The notes under the pieces: generated by a model
Seen by the model: the letters and a program-made list of their open reading frames with translations, nothing else
Told to the model about the DNA's origin: nothing
Databases searched by the model: none
Translations under genes and position numbers: made by a program
Assembly: GCA_947482115.1 (NCBI GenBank)
Contig: CANKII010000001.1
Coordinates: 248,001-312,000 of the forward strand
DNA from: Fibrobacterota bacterium
GTDB lineage: Bacteria; Fibrobacterota; Fibrobacteria; UBA11236
Length of the DNA stretch: 64,000 nt
Direction: 5' to 3'
Part shown: one piece after another, positions 8,888-17,500 of the stretch
Layout of the letters: each line of letters opens with the position of its first letter
Numbering within the stretch: position 1 is the first letter of the stretch

Positions 8888-10957
8888 GTGAACACAAGAA
8901 TCGGTCTTTTGGGAATTTTGCTTTGCGTCTCGGCAGCCTTTTCCCAGGAGGTTTACGGAACTTACGGGCATTACCGTAGCATTACAGTGAACACCAGTTC
9001 TACCGGGGCGAACGTTGCGGCGACGCAGTATAAATTCCCGGTGTTGATTCGTTTGAATTCCTCGAACTTCAACTTTGCTTTGGCAAAAGGAGACGGGCGC
9101 GACGTTCGTTTTTCAAAGACCAACACACTTCCGTTGAAGTACCAGATTGAAAATTGGGACAGCGCGGGTCAATCTGCCTCGATTTGGGTTCTGTTGGACA
9201 CCGTTCTGGGGAATAGCAATGTTGCGAAGTTTCGGATGTATTACGGGAAAGCCGGAGTGGCGGATAGTTCCAAGGGCTCGGCGGTGTTTGATACTGGGAA
9301 TGGATTTCAGGGTGTGTTCCATCTTGCGGAGGCGACGAATGATACCATCCGCGATGCCACCGTAAATCGATTCAAGGGAATTCCAAGAAATCGAGGTGGT
9401 TCGAATCCTGTGAATGTCACAGGCATCAGTGGAAATGCGAAGAATTTTTTGGGAGACACTACGCTCGCTAATAACAGTGGTGGGGCTTATCGTTTGGCGA
9501 CCTCGACAGGCGGGAACACTTTCACAAATAACGCTCTGAACTTTCAGAACGACTCTGCAACTAGGAATGGCACTTCACAATACACAATTTCGTCATGGAT
9601 TAATGTGACGCAGTATCCTAGGAGCCTAACAGCACGCAAAGGGATTATTGCCAAATCCGGAGGGACAAATGGTTCTCAGTATCAGCTCCGTTTACTTGAT
9701 CCTGCTATCAATAACATTTACACGCCCTACAATGATACGATGCGAATAGGCTTCTCAGATGGACCATCGGCGATATATGTGCGCGGGGATCATCGGCTGA
9801 CTCCATGGCTTTTTGGTTACCCGGCATCCGTGATTCCCGCAGCATGGCAATATATTACTGCGAGACGCAGTGGGGTCGTGGGTACCCCAGCCAACCTGAA
9901 AGTATTTGTGGACGGTGTATTTGCATGTTCCTCAAGCACAAGCATGACGATGACTACTCGCAGCGATTTCGATGTGACCATTGGAAGCTTCTCCAACGAC
10001 TCGGGATTCTTCAGTGGAAAGTTGGATGAGGTACGGTTTGAGAATGTAGCGCGGGATACGAACTGGATTAAGCTGTCTTATGAGACACAAAAACCCGGTT
10101 CGACTGTGGTGGCAATAAGCGGTGATTCCCTGCCTCCCTGTTTGTGTGAGTTTGGATATCGCACGAACCCTCTTGTATTAAAGACAAATGTTACGATGAT
10201 TCCTGACTCGGTGATAGCCAGCATTGGGACGATAACCAGTTATTCTGTATCACCAACACTTCCGGCGGGCTTGAGTTTGAACACTACCAATGGTGTCATC
10301 TCGGGAACGCCAGCCGTGGCTCAAGCTGTAGCGAATTACACCATTACAGGGCTAGGGCCGGGCGGATCAAACGTGTTTGTCATTGCGATTGCCATCAATG
10401 CACCGCCGGTGATTACGGTAAATCCTGCGAATGTGATTGTTTATACCGTACAAAATGCTGGAAAATTTTGGGTGGGAGCATCGAGTACAGCTCCGCTTAC
10501 TTACAAATGGATTCGTACTAGGAGCACGGTGATAGATACTTTGACCAATACTGGGATATTTACTGGAGCGACTACCGATACACTTCGATTTATAAATGCA
10601 AGAATCGCTGATAGTGGTTCCTTGTTCAAATGTTTGGTGAGCAACGTTGCAGGTTCTGCGGTGAGCACATCCGGGAGTCTCACTGTTCGAATAGTGGATC
10701 CTCTTGTGGGACGGTACGTTGTTCATGTACAGGGCTTGGGTCCATATTCATTCCGAATCCCCGACGGTATTTCCTCAGTTCAGTTGAGTGCAGAGGACAT
10801 GATGGGGCGCGTGGTGTGGAATAAGGATTTTACGGCGACAAAAAATCGGATTGTCTCATGGAATGGAAACGGAATGGATGGCCGGCCTGTATCGAAAGGC
10901 ATGTATATCATACGATTGCATACAATTGAATCGATAAAGAATCATCCCGGTCCCTGA
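8888..10957 (+). CDS. Secreted DUF2341/LamG surface protein with Ig-like domains and truncated FlgD-like end
   Basis: I place the start at GTG 8888, preceded by GAGG 6 bases upstream, because it gives a clean signal peptide (NTRIGLLGILLCVSAAFSQ). The upstream part of the frame lies antisense over rsmI and is not coding. From 8888 the protein has 689 residues. Domains in order: DUF2341-like (about 30-150), a LamG/concanavalin-type domain that ends with KLDEVRFENVARD, a short putative-Ig repeat (LPAGLSLNTTNGVISGTP), an Ig-like domain (PPVITVNPANVIV...) and the beginning of a FlgD-like C-terminal domain (MGRVVWNKDF). The role is probably extracellular glycan binding or adhesion. Its 3' end is interrupted by a palindromic repeat; see the repeat entry. 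Confidence 0.8.
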   Translation: MNTRIGLLGILLCVSAAFSQEVYGTYGHYRSITVNTSSTGANVAATQYKFPVLIRLNSSNFNFALAKGDGRDVRFSKTNTLPLKYQIENWDSAGQSASIWVLLDTVLGNSNVAKFRMYYGKAGVADSSKGSAVFDTGNGFQGVFHLAEATNDTIRDATVNRFKGIPRNRGGSNPVNVTGISGNAKNFLGDTTLANNSGGAYRLATSTGGNTFTNNALNFQNDSATRNGTSQYTISSWINVTQYPRSLTARKGIIAKSGGTNGSQYQLRLLDPAINNIYTPYNDTMRIGFSDGPSAIYVRGDHRLTPWLFGYPASVIPAAWQYITARRSGVVGTPANLKVFVDGVFACSSSTSMTMTTRSDFDVTIGSFSNDSGFFSGKLDEVRFENVARDTNWIKLSYETQKPGSTVVAISGDSLPPCLCEFGYRTNPLVLKTNVTMIPDSVIASIGTITSYSVSPTLPAGLSLNTTNGVISGTPAVAQAVANYTITGLGPGGSNVFVIAIAINAPPVITVNPANVIVYTVQNAGKFWVGASSTAPLTYKWIRTRSTVIDTLTNTGIFTGATTDTLRFINARIADSGSLFKCLVSNVAGSAVSTSGSLTVRIVDPLVGRYVVHVQGLGPYSFRIPDGISSVQLSAEDMMGRVVWNKDFTATKNRIVSWNGNGMDGRPVSKGMYIIRLHTIESIKNHPGP

Positions 10958-10999
10958 GCTTGCTTGCGGTGAGCCTGTCGAATCCGTCGAAGGGCCGGG
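10946..10999. repeat. Palindromic repeat inserted at the 3' end of the LamG gene
   Basis: The outer arms CCCGGTCCCT (10946-10955) and AGGGCCGGG (10991-10999) pair with one bulge, and the inside holds GGTGAGCCTGTCGAATCC (10968-10985). Closely related cores occur at 14454-14470 and, inverted, at 47676-47692. The gene's TGA stop lies inside the left arm region. Beyond the repeat, another frame reads PGMYVVRMKSLGK then stop (11034-11036), echoing GMYIIRL just before the repeat. Confidence 0.75.
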
Positions 11000-11051
11000 A
11001 ATGTATGTGGTTCGAATGAAATCTTTGGGAAAATAATCGCCCACCAAAAGC

Positions 11052-11079
11052 AAAGCCGATTCTTCGCGGAATCGGCTTT
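11052..11079. terminator. Strong hairpin between convergent genes
   Basis: Perfect 11-bp arms AAAGCCGATTC and GAATCGGCTTT enclose TTCGCG. It separates the LamG gene (+) from the small membrane protein gene (-). The arm ends give short A and T runs on each strand, so it could work in both directions. Confidence 0.7.
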
Positions 11080-11091
11080 GATCAGAACAGT

Positions 11092-11247
11092 TTATCCAAG
11101 AAAAAGTTTGAGGGTGTGATATGCAAAGATGCCGACGACGGAGAGAAAGGCAGCGATGAACCCGGCAATTACCAGCGGGTCCACCAGCTTTTCCTCTTCA
11201 TCGAAGTCATCCAGGTCATGATGCGTATCAATTGTCTTGTTGTTCAC
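11092..11247 (-). CDS. Small single-pass membrane protein (51 residues)
   Basis: I do not recognise this protein. A GTG start is preceded on the minus strand by GGAAGG 6 bases upstream. The translation is an acidic, histidine-containing N-terminus (NNKTIDTHHDLDDFDEEEK), then one hydrophobic helix from about residue 23 to 43 (PLVIAGFIAAFLSVVGIFAY), then a short basic tail ending LKLFLG. This charge pattern is typical of a real small membrane protein, not a shadow of another gene, and no other frame here codes. It is monocistronic, bounded by the hairpin at 11052-11079, and its leader holds two hairpins (11266-11309). Confidence 0.72.
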   Translation of the reverse strand: MNNKTIDTHHDLDDFDEEEKLVDPLVIAGFIAAFLSVVGIFAYHTLKLFLG

Positions 11248-11265
11248 GCTTGACCTTCCGTTTCC

Positions 11266-11309
11266 CCAGGTTTAAAGCCTGGTACTTTAGGCAGGGGGAA
11301 CATCCCCCT
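11266..11309 (-). promoter_or_regulatory. Two stacked hairpins in the leader of the small membrane protein gene
   Basis: Going upstream from the gene, CCAGG/CCTGG arms (11266-11282) and then AGGGGGA/TCCCCCT arms (11293-11309, loop ACA) lie between the ribosome binding site and a possible -35 box (TTGACA on the minus strand, 11336-11341). They could be a structured leader that controls expression, or an upstream transcription barrier. No riboswitch family is recognised. The rest of 11310-11569 contains no gene that I can see. Confidence 0.4.
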
Positions 11310-11569
11310 TCTTGAGGTTACAATATCTCCGGTGGTGTCAAAAAGAAAGCGATTTCTTATAACATGAACAGGATGGTGACAATTATTGATGAGAAACAAG
11401 TTGCAACAAATAATCTTGTGACGTTCCGTTACACCATGTTAATTTCCTGTAATATTCGCGGCAGGTTCAAATTCATTTCCAAACATGACTGAAGAATGAC
11501 AATCCGTTTTATGCCCTGCCGTGTACCTTAAGTGAAGATTAACCTGGACGATCAACAAAGGAAATCATC

Positions 11570-11881
11570 ATGGACAACCGTTCAATCAAACACAAGGTTC
11601 TCGATTACATCTATGACGTGGTGGGACATAACGAAGTGCGGGAGGCCAACGAGAAAAAACTCCGGGCCAGCATTTTAAACCGCCTGCCACACAAGGTTCC
11701 CTCGTATTTGTCCGGCGAAATTGAAGCCGAGGCGAACAACGTGGACGGGAAAAACTTCTCCAATTTTCTTTTCTCGGTGGGAATTTTATCGGCTCCCGGC
11801 ACTGCCGTGGAGCAGGAAAGTTTCATCTATCTGAAAAACAAGGCGGAGCTGCAGGGCGCAAGCCGAACGCTCTTCAACTGA
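11570..11881 (+). CDS. Small hypothetical protein (103 residues)
   Basis: I do not recognise a family. The ATG is well supported by AAAGGA 7 bases upstream. The product is soluble, rich in lysine, asparagine and glutamate, with alternating helical segments (IKHKVLDYIYDVVGHNEVREANEKKLRASILNRL broken into two parts) and no signal peptide or membrane helix. The N-terminal half has the look of a small helical, possibly nucleic-acid or partner-binding domain, but this is only an impression. It lies 33 bases upstream of cmk on the same strand and may be co-transcribed with cmk and rpsA. Confidence 0.6.
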   Translation: MDNRSIKHKVLDYIYDVVGHNEVREANEKKLRASILNRLPHKVPSYLSGEIEAEANNVDGKNFSNFLFSVGILSAPGTAVEQESFIYLKNKAELQGASRTLFN

Positions 11882-11914
11882 TACGCGCTTGCCGGATAGC
11901 TACCTTCTTGCTTC

Positions 11915-12571
11915 ATGCTTCAGGTAGTGACCATCGATGGGATCAGTGGATCCGGTAAAAGCAGCACCGCCAAACTTTTGGCCAAAGCCCTTGGATTTTT
12001 CCATCTCGACAGCGGGGCAATGTACCGTATGCACACCCTGACTTCCATGAAGCAGGGATTCAAACCGGATCAACATTCTGATTTAAAACAAGTTGCGGAT
12101 TCGCTGGAGTTCTCCTTTGCAGAAAACGGGGAATTGTTGGCCAACGGTCAATCATTGCCCAAGGAAATCCGTTCGCCGGAAATCAGTTCCCATGTCTCCG
12201 AGTATTGTAAAGCCAAGATTGTTCGCGAAGCTTTGGCTAAGCAGCAGCGCAAACTCGGTGTTTCCCAGCCCTGCGTGGCTGAAGGGCGGGATATGGGTAC
12301 CGTGGTGTTTCCCGATGCGCAATGGAAATTTTACATGACCGCCCGTCCCGAAGTGCGGGCCAAACGGCGCGCCAAAGAGCTTGAAGCCGCCGGCATGCAA
12401 GCCGATTACGGGGAAATCCTGCAAAACCTTCAGGAACGCGATTCCAAGGACACCACTCGCGAGCATTCACCGCTGCGACAGGCCGATGGAGCCGTGGAAA
12501 TCGACACCAGCGACTTAACGCTGGACGAACAAGTTTCTATCCTTTCCCGCCTTGTCCGGACTGCCCCGTAG
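11915..12571 (+). CDS. cmk: Cytidylate kinase
   Basis: Phosphorylates CMP and dCMP to diphosphates with ATP. The 218-residue protein has the P-loop GISGSGKSS (residues 9-17), the substrate-binding DSGAMYR segment, EGRDMGTVVFPDA and the lid region RAKRRAKELEAAG followed by ERDSKDTTREHSPL. Length and motif order match bacterial Cmk. It precedes rpsA, an arrangement conserved in many bacteria. Confidence 0.94.
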   Translation: MLQVVTIDGISGSGKSSTAKLLAKALGFFHLDSGAMYRMHTLTSMKQGFKPDQHSDLKQVADSLEFSFAENGELLANGQSLPKEIRSPEISSHVSEYCKAKIVREALAKQQRKLGVSQPCVAEGRDMGTVVFPDAQWKFYMTARPEVRAKRRAKELEAAGMQADYGEILQNLQERDSKDTTREHSPLRQADGAVEIDTSDLTLDEQVSILSRLVRTAP

Positions 12572-12651
12572 GGCATCCGACAACCACAGCCAGCAACACG
12601 ATTTTCCCGAATGTCCGGGAATGAACCCGTTGCCCGGCGGAAACAAATCTC

Positions 12652-14382
12652 ATGTCAGACAAACTTTTATATGGTAGCGAAGCGGATCTCAAGGATTTTG
12701 AATCCGAGGAACAACGCCTGAGTGAAGATGCGGGTCATATCGCTCTTCTGGCTCAATACGACACCACGTTGCGCGGCTATGCCGAGGGCAGCATCATCAA
12801 GGGCATCGTCGTCCGGGTCACCGACTCCGACGTCTTTGTCGATATCCGTTTCAAATCCGAGGGCGTCATTCCCCGGGAAGAGTTCAAGGAAGAATCCGAA
12901 CTCGTTCCCGGCACTGAAATCGACGTCTATCTCGAACAGGTTGAAAATCAGGATGGTCAAATCATCCTCTCCAAGCAGCGCGCCGACTTCATGCGCGTCT
13001 GGGAGCGCATCCGCGAGGCTTTCGAGCGCGAGGAAATGGTCACCGGCATGATTACCCGCCGCATCAAGGGTGGCGTTGTCGTCGACCTGTTCGGCATCGA
13101 AGCCTTCCTTCCCGGATCGCAAATCGACCTGCGCCAGGTTCCCGATCTCGACTCCCTGCTCGGCCAGAAGATGGAGTTCAAGGTCATCAAGGTCAACAAG
13201 ATTCGCCGCAACATCGTGGTTTCACGCCGCGTGGTGCTCGAACAGGAACGTTCCAAGATGCGCGATGAAATCATCGACACATTGGAAAAAGGCCAGTCCC
13301 GCGAGGGCGTGGTCAAGAACATCACCGATTTCGGCGCCTTCATCGACTTGGGCGGCGTGGACGGCTTGTTGCACATCACCGACATGTCCTGGGGCCGTGT
13401 CAATCATCCGAGCGAAGTGGTCAAACTGGGCCAGCGCGTCAAGGTGGTTGTCCTCGATTTCAACGACAAGAAGGAACGCATTTCTCTGGGCATGAAGCAG
13501 CTGACCAAACATCCCTGGGAGGATGTGGCCGCGAAGTATCCCGAAGGCACGCGCATCACGGGCAAGGTCGTCTCCATTACGGATTACGGCGTGTTCGTCG
13601 AAATCGCGCAGGGTGTGGAAGGCCTCATTCACATCTCCGAAATGTCCTGGACACAGCATATCAAGCATCCTTCGCAACTGGTCACCGTCGGTCAGGAAGT
13701 CGAAGCCGTGGTGCTCAAACTCGACCCGGAAAACGAAAAGATCTCGCTGGGTCTCAAGCAGAACCAGCCGGATCCGTGGTCCAACATCGAGGATGAACTC
13801 CCCGTCGGCTCCAAGGTGAAGGGTGAAATTCGCAACCTCGCGGCTTTCGGTGCCTTCATCGAAATCAAGGAAGGCGTGGACGGACTCATTCACGTTTCCG
13901 ACATGTCGTGGACCAAGAAAATCAATCATCCCTCCGAAGCCCTCAAAAAGGGCGATCAGGTGGAGTGCATTGTACTGGCCATCGACAAGGAAAAGCGCCG
14001 CATCTCGCTGTCCATGAAACATCTCATGGATGATCCATGGGACAGCGTCGCGTCCGAATATCCGGCCGGCAAGGAAGTCAAGGTCACCATCGCCCGTCTG
14101 CTTGATCGCGGCGCGGTGATTGAACTCGGCACCGGCGTGGAAGGTTTCATTCCCATGTCCAAGCTCACCACCGAGTCCATCAAGCATCCGTCCGAGGCTT
14201 TCAAGGCTGGAGATGAAGTGCCTGCCGTGGTCACGGAAATCGATGTCAACGCGCGCAAGATGACCTTGAGCGTTGTGGATTACTTCAAGAACAAGGAAGA
14301 CGCCGAATGGAAGTCTTATCTGGAAGCCCACAAGCCCAAGCCCACAACCTTGGGTGATGTCGTAAGGATTGAAGGCGAGTAA
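12652..14382 (+). CDS. rpsA: 30S ribosomal protein S1
   Basis: Binds mRNA and assists its loading on the 30S subunit. The 576-residue protein contains six S1 (OB-fold) repeats, the later ones carrying the typical phrases (V)NITDFGAFIDLGGVDGLLHITDMSW, GLIHISEMSW and ISLGMKQL. An acidic N-terminal segment precedes the first repeat. Codon use is strongly biased to C- and G-ending codons compared with the neighbours, as expected for a highly expressed gene, and this produces long false frames on both strands. A small hairpin (TTCCCG/CGGGAA, 12604-12621) sits in its leader; S1 autoregulates translation in E. coli, so a leader role is possible. A strong terminator follows at 14490. Confidence 0.96.
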   Translation: MSDKLLYGSEADLKDFESEEQRLSEDAGHIALLAQYDTTLRGYAEGSIIKGIVVRVTDSDVFVDIRFKSEGVIPREEFKEESELVPGTEIDVYLEQVENQDGQIILSKQRADFMRVWERIREAFEREEMVTGMITRRIKGGVVVDLFGIEAFLPGSQIDLRQVPDLDSLLGQKMEFKVIKVNKIRRNIVVSRRVVLEQERSKMRDEIIDTLEKGQSREGVVKNITDFGAFIDLGGVDGLLHITDMSWGRVNHPSEVVKLGQRVKVVVLDFNDKKERISLGMKQLTKHPWEDVAAKYPEGTRITGKVVSITDYGVFVEIAQGVEGLIHISEMSWTQHIKHPSQLVTVGQEVEAVVLKLDPENEKISLGLKQNQPDPWSNIEDELPVGSKVKGEIRNLAAFGAFIEIKEGVDGLIHVSDMSWTKKINHPSEALKKGDQVECIVLAIDKEKRRISLSMKHLMDDPWDSVASEYPAGKEVKVTIARLLDRGAVIELGTGVEGFIPMSKLTTESIKHPSEAFKAGDEVPAVVTEIDVNARKMTLSVVDYFKNKEDAEWKSYLEAHKPKPTTLGDVVRIEGE

Positions 14383-14394
14383 AATCGATAGAGA

Positions 14395-14474
14395 CGATGG
14401 CCGAGTGGCCCGCCGCGCTTCGACTACGCTCAGCGAACGGCGGGTGTACTTGTGGTGAGCTTGTCGAACCATCG
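14395..14474. repeat. Compound palindromic repeat downstream of rpsA
   Basis: The outer arms CGATGG (14395-14400) and CCATCG (14469-14474) enclose an inner hairpin with CCCGCCG/CGGCGGG arms and the core CTTCGACTACGCTCAGCG. The right part holds GGTGAGCTTGTCGAACC (14454-14470), which matches cores at 10968 and 47676. It lies between the rpsA stop and the rpsA terminator. Confidence 0.75.
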
Positions 14475-14489
14475 AGGCCGAGAATACGA

Positions 14490-14519
14490 AGGGATCCCGA
14501 TACCGGGATCCCTTTTTCT
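14490..14519 (+). terminator. Rho-independent terminator of rpsA
   Basis: Perfect 10-bp arms AGGGATCCCG (14490-14499) and CGGGATCCCT (14504-14513) with loop ATAC, followed by a T-rich tract. It ends about 15 bases before the start codon of the C25 peptidase gene. Confidence 0.93.
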
Positions 14520-14534
14520 TTGTAATTTCCCCGC

Positions 14535-17500
14535 GTGCAGTCCAAATTTTCGATTCTGTTTATCGCGCTGTTTTGTGTCATTCCCATTTTCAGCCGTGAA
14601 ACCGTCTTGGAGGATTCTCCATCCCGTCTGACCTTGGAAATCGAGGTCTCCGGTTACCATGTAAATGCGGGAACGGATGGTTCCCGGATCACAGCAGATG
14701 ACTTCTCCGGGGCGGCAAAAGTGGGGGCACCGGAATTGCCCTGGTACCGGTTTCAGGTCGCCAGCGGAGCCCAAACGCCTTCGGTTACGGTTGAGCCCGA
14801 AGAATGGGTGGAGCTGCCATTAAGCCAACCTTTAGCCGGAATCCCACGCTGGCTGACACCACAGAAATCTGAGGCTCAGAAAGACCCGGCCCTGTTTTCT
14901 GCTGCCGCTGGATTGATCACGGATGTTTCTCCGATTCAAGAATATCGGGGAATGTCCCTGCGTTCCATTTCCCTGTCTACCGGAACCTATGTCGAAGGTT
15001 CGGGTCGAGTGAAGCTGCTGAAACGCTTCCGCATTCATGTCGCTTTTTCCGATGCCCGACCTACACTGGATTCCCGCGTAAAGGAATGGCTGCTGCAAGC
15101 CGGAATCAAAAACGTTCAGGGTGGCCAATATTTAACGTCCCTGCCGCGTACGGCTTTGTCCAAGGCGGCGAGGGCGCAAGTCCATGCCGCATTGGGAACT
15201 TCGCACATCAAAATCCGCATTGGAGATCGTCAGTTGGATGGTTTCGGTGAAGACGGCGTCTACACGCTAAGTTATGAAGCCGTAAAGTCCATTATACCCG
15301 CCGCAACCCAGGTTCGCAATCTTCGCATCTATGCCGGGCCAAATGACACGTTGCTCTCGGCTTATGACAGTACGGAAGTGAATCCCACTTTGCATGAAAT
15401 TCCCATCCAGATTCTGGATAAGAACGGACAAGTTACGGCTTCATCCAGCACCGAAACCTTTGATGCCGGATATAAAATCCAGTTCTACGCGCATGGGACC
15501 AGTATGTGGAAACCCATTTCTGGAGCTACGGGTCCCATTCAATGGAAATTTGGATCGGATCCTTATTCGTTTGACAACCACTATTATCTGGATTGGAGTT
15601 TTCAATCGGACACGGCGTTGAGATTGGGAACAATACCTGTCCATTTCACTCCGGATACAGTCACTTCTACGCCGCAATATCTGAGGGCGGAGCATGACGC
15701 ACAAACAGGAGCCTGCGATCCTTCCTCGCGTTTTGATGATGAAACCGGCTATGACTGGTACTGGTACGCCAAGGGAAATTGCGGGGCAGATCCCGCCAAG
15801 CCCTGGACCATTACGCTTTCCGGCGTCCAGTTGCGCAGCGCATCTGTGGACACGCTCAAAGGATATGCTTCCGGGGACACGACATGGATCGGATTTTTCA
15901 GTAATTCACAAAATTTCGGGAATGAGTATGGCGTTTGGGCGGGTTCCCAGCTTGCTTATACAACGCTGGAGTCCTCGGTCTCGGGCTCGTGGTACGCTCA
16001 ACCTGCTGCGATTGTGAATCAAAAATTGGGATTGGACAGTGTGGTATGGGCTGGCAGCAGCATGGGTTTCGAGGGTTATACGATCCGATACAAGCGGACG
16101 TTGACATGGGATGGTTCGAATCGAAGCATTTTTCCTGCGGTCCGCGGGAAATGGGTTGCCTACAAGATCTCACAGGGAGCCGGATTGCATTGTCTTCGCG
16201 TGGAACAGGGGGCTGCCTCGCGGTTGCTTTCAGTTCAATCCTCCGGTCAGGATGGAATCTTCACGGATAGTGCCGGAGCTGGGGAGGACGTCCAATACTT
16301 TTTGTACGGTAGTCCAAGAAATCTGGATCCCAATGCCGTTGCCTTGGAAAAGATTCACACCGAAGACGGGGTTGTTCAGAACCTCTCGAACGGAGACAAT
16401 AAAAACCCCCAATATGTGATCATAGCCCCGGAAGCTCTGCTTTCAGAGGCGTTGAAACTTCGTACCTATCGCCAGGATACCAAAAGATTGATGCCTCTTG
16501 CAACCTCCGTGATTCGCGCCGAGGATATTTACCGGGAATGGTCGGGAGGGCGGATGTCCCCGACGGCGATTCGTAATGCCCTGCGTTACGTATTAAATCA
16601 TTGGGGAGCGAATGGAACCCAGGGCCGCTTGCATTATGTCCTTCTCTATGGGGATGGGCATTACGATTATCGCGACATTCTGAACTCCGCCTCCAACAAT
16701 CCGCTTCCGAACCATATTCCACCTTTCAATTGGGTGACCTATAACAGCAGCCCCACAAACAACAATCCCATGAGCACCGATGATTTTTACGGGGTGTTGG
16801 GATCGGCTGGAGATTGGAGAACAGGGCTTTTGGATGTGGCTTTGGGCCGGTTGTCCTTGCAGAGTCTGGATCAAGCCCGGAATTATCTCGACAAGGTCAA
16901 AGCGTATGAAGATCCGACAAAAGCAGGTGAATGGCGGGGGCGTATCACCCTTACGGCAGATGATGCCACTCAACATGGTAGTGGTGGGCCGGATGGAATA
17001 CCACATACGAAAGAATCCGAAGATTTAGGACAAGTCATTTTGTCTCACCAGCCTGGAACGCAGCTAGAGAAGGTTTACCTGTTCGATTATCCCGCCAACG
17101 CAAATTTCCTGAAACCTGAGGCAACCCAGGCTTTGCTGACAAATTTGAATCAGGGAACGCTTTATCTGAATTTCTTTGGCCACGGCGCCTATAATCAATG
17201 GGCCGATGAAGTCCTGTTGCAAACCAATGACGCGCTCAAGCGCTTGTACAATACAGACAAAGCCTTTATGGTATCTGTTTTTAGTTGCACCGTAGGGCGA
17301 TTTGAAAAACTCAAAGATGATGGAATGTTGGAGAAGTTTGTCCGTCAAACGGATTTTGGAGCCATTTCTGCCTTGGGGGCTAGCCGCGAATCCTATGATA
17401 ATGACAACGCCGCGCTTGGAAATTTGATGGTGTCCCGGCTCTTTCCTGTGGAGCCCGACTCTGTTTTATTGGGCATCGGAGATGCCGTTCAAGGGGCGAA

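Noticed and set aside
9400-9425. tRNA-like T-arm sequence GGTTCGAATCC
   Set aside because: It is inside a coding region and no cloverleaf can be built around it.
13222-14472. 416-residue open frame on the minus strand opposite rpsA
   Set aside because: It is a shadow of rpsA, caused by that gene's strongly biased codons; it has no ribosome site and no recognisable domain.
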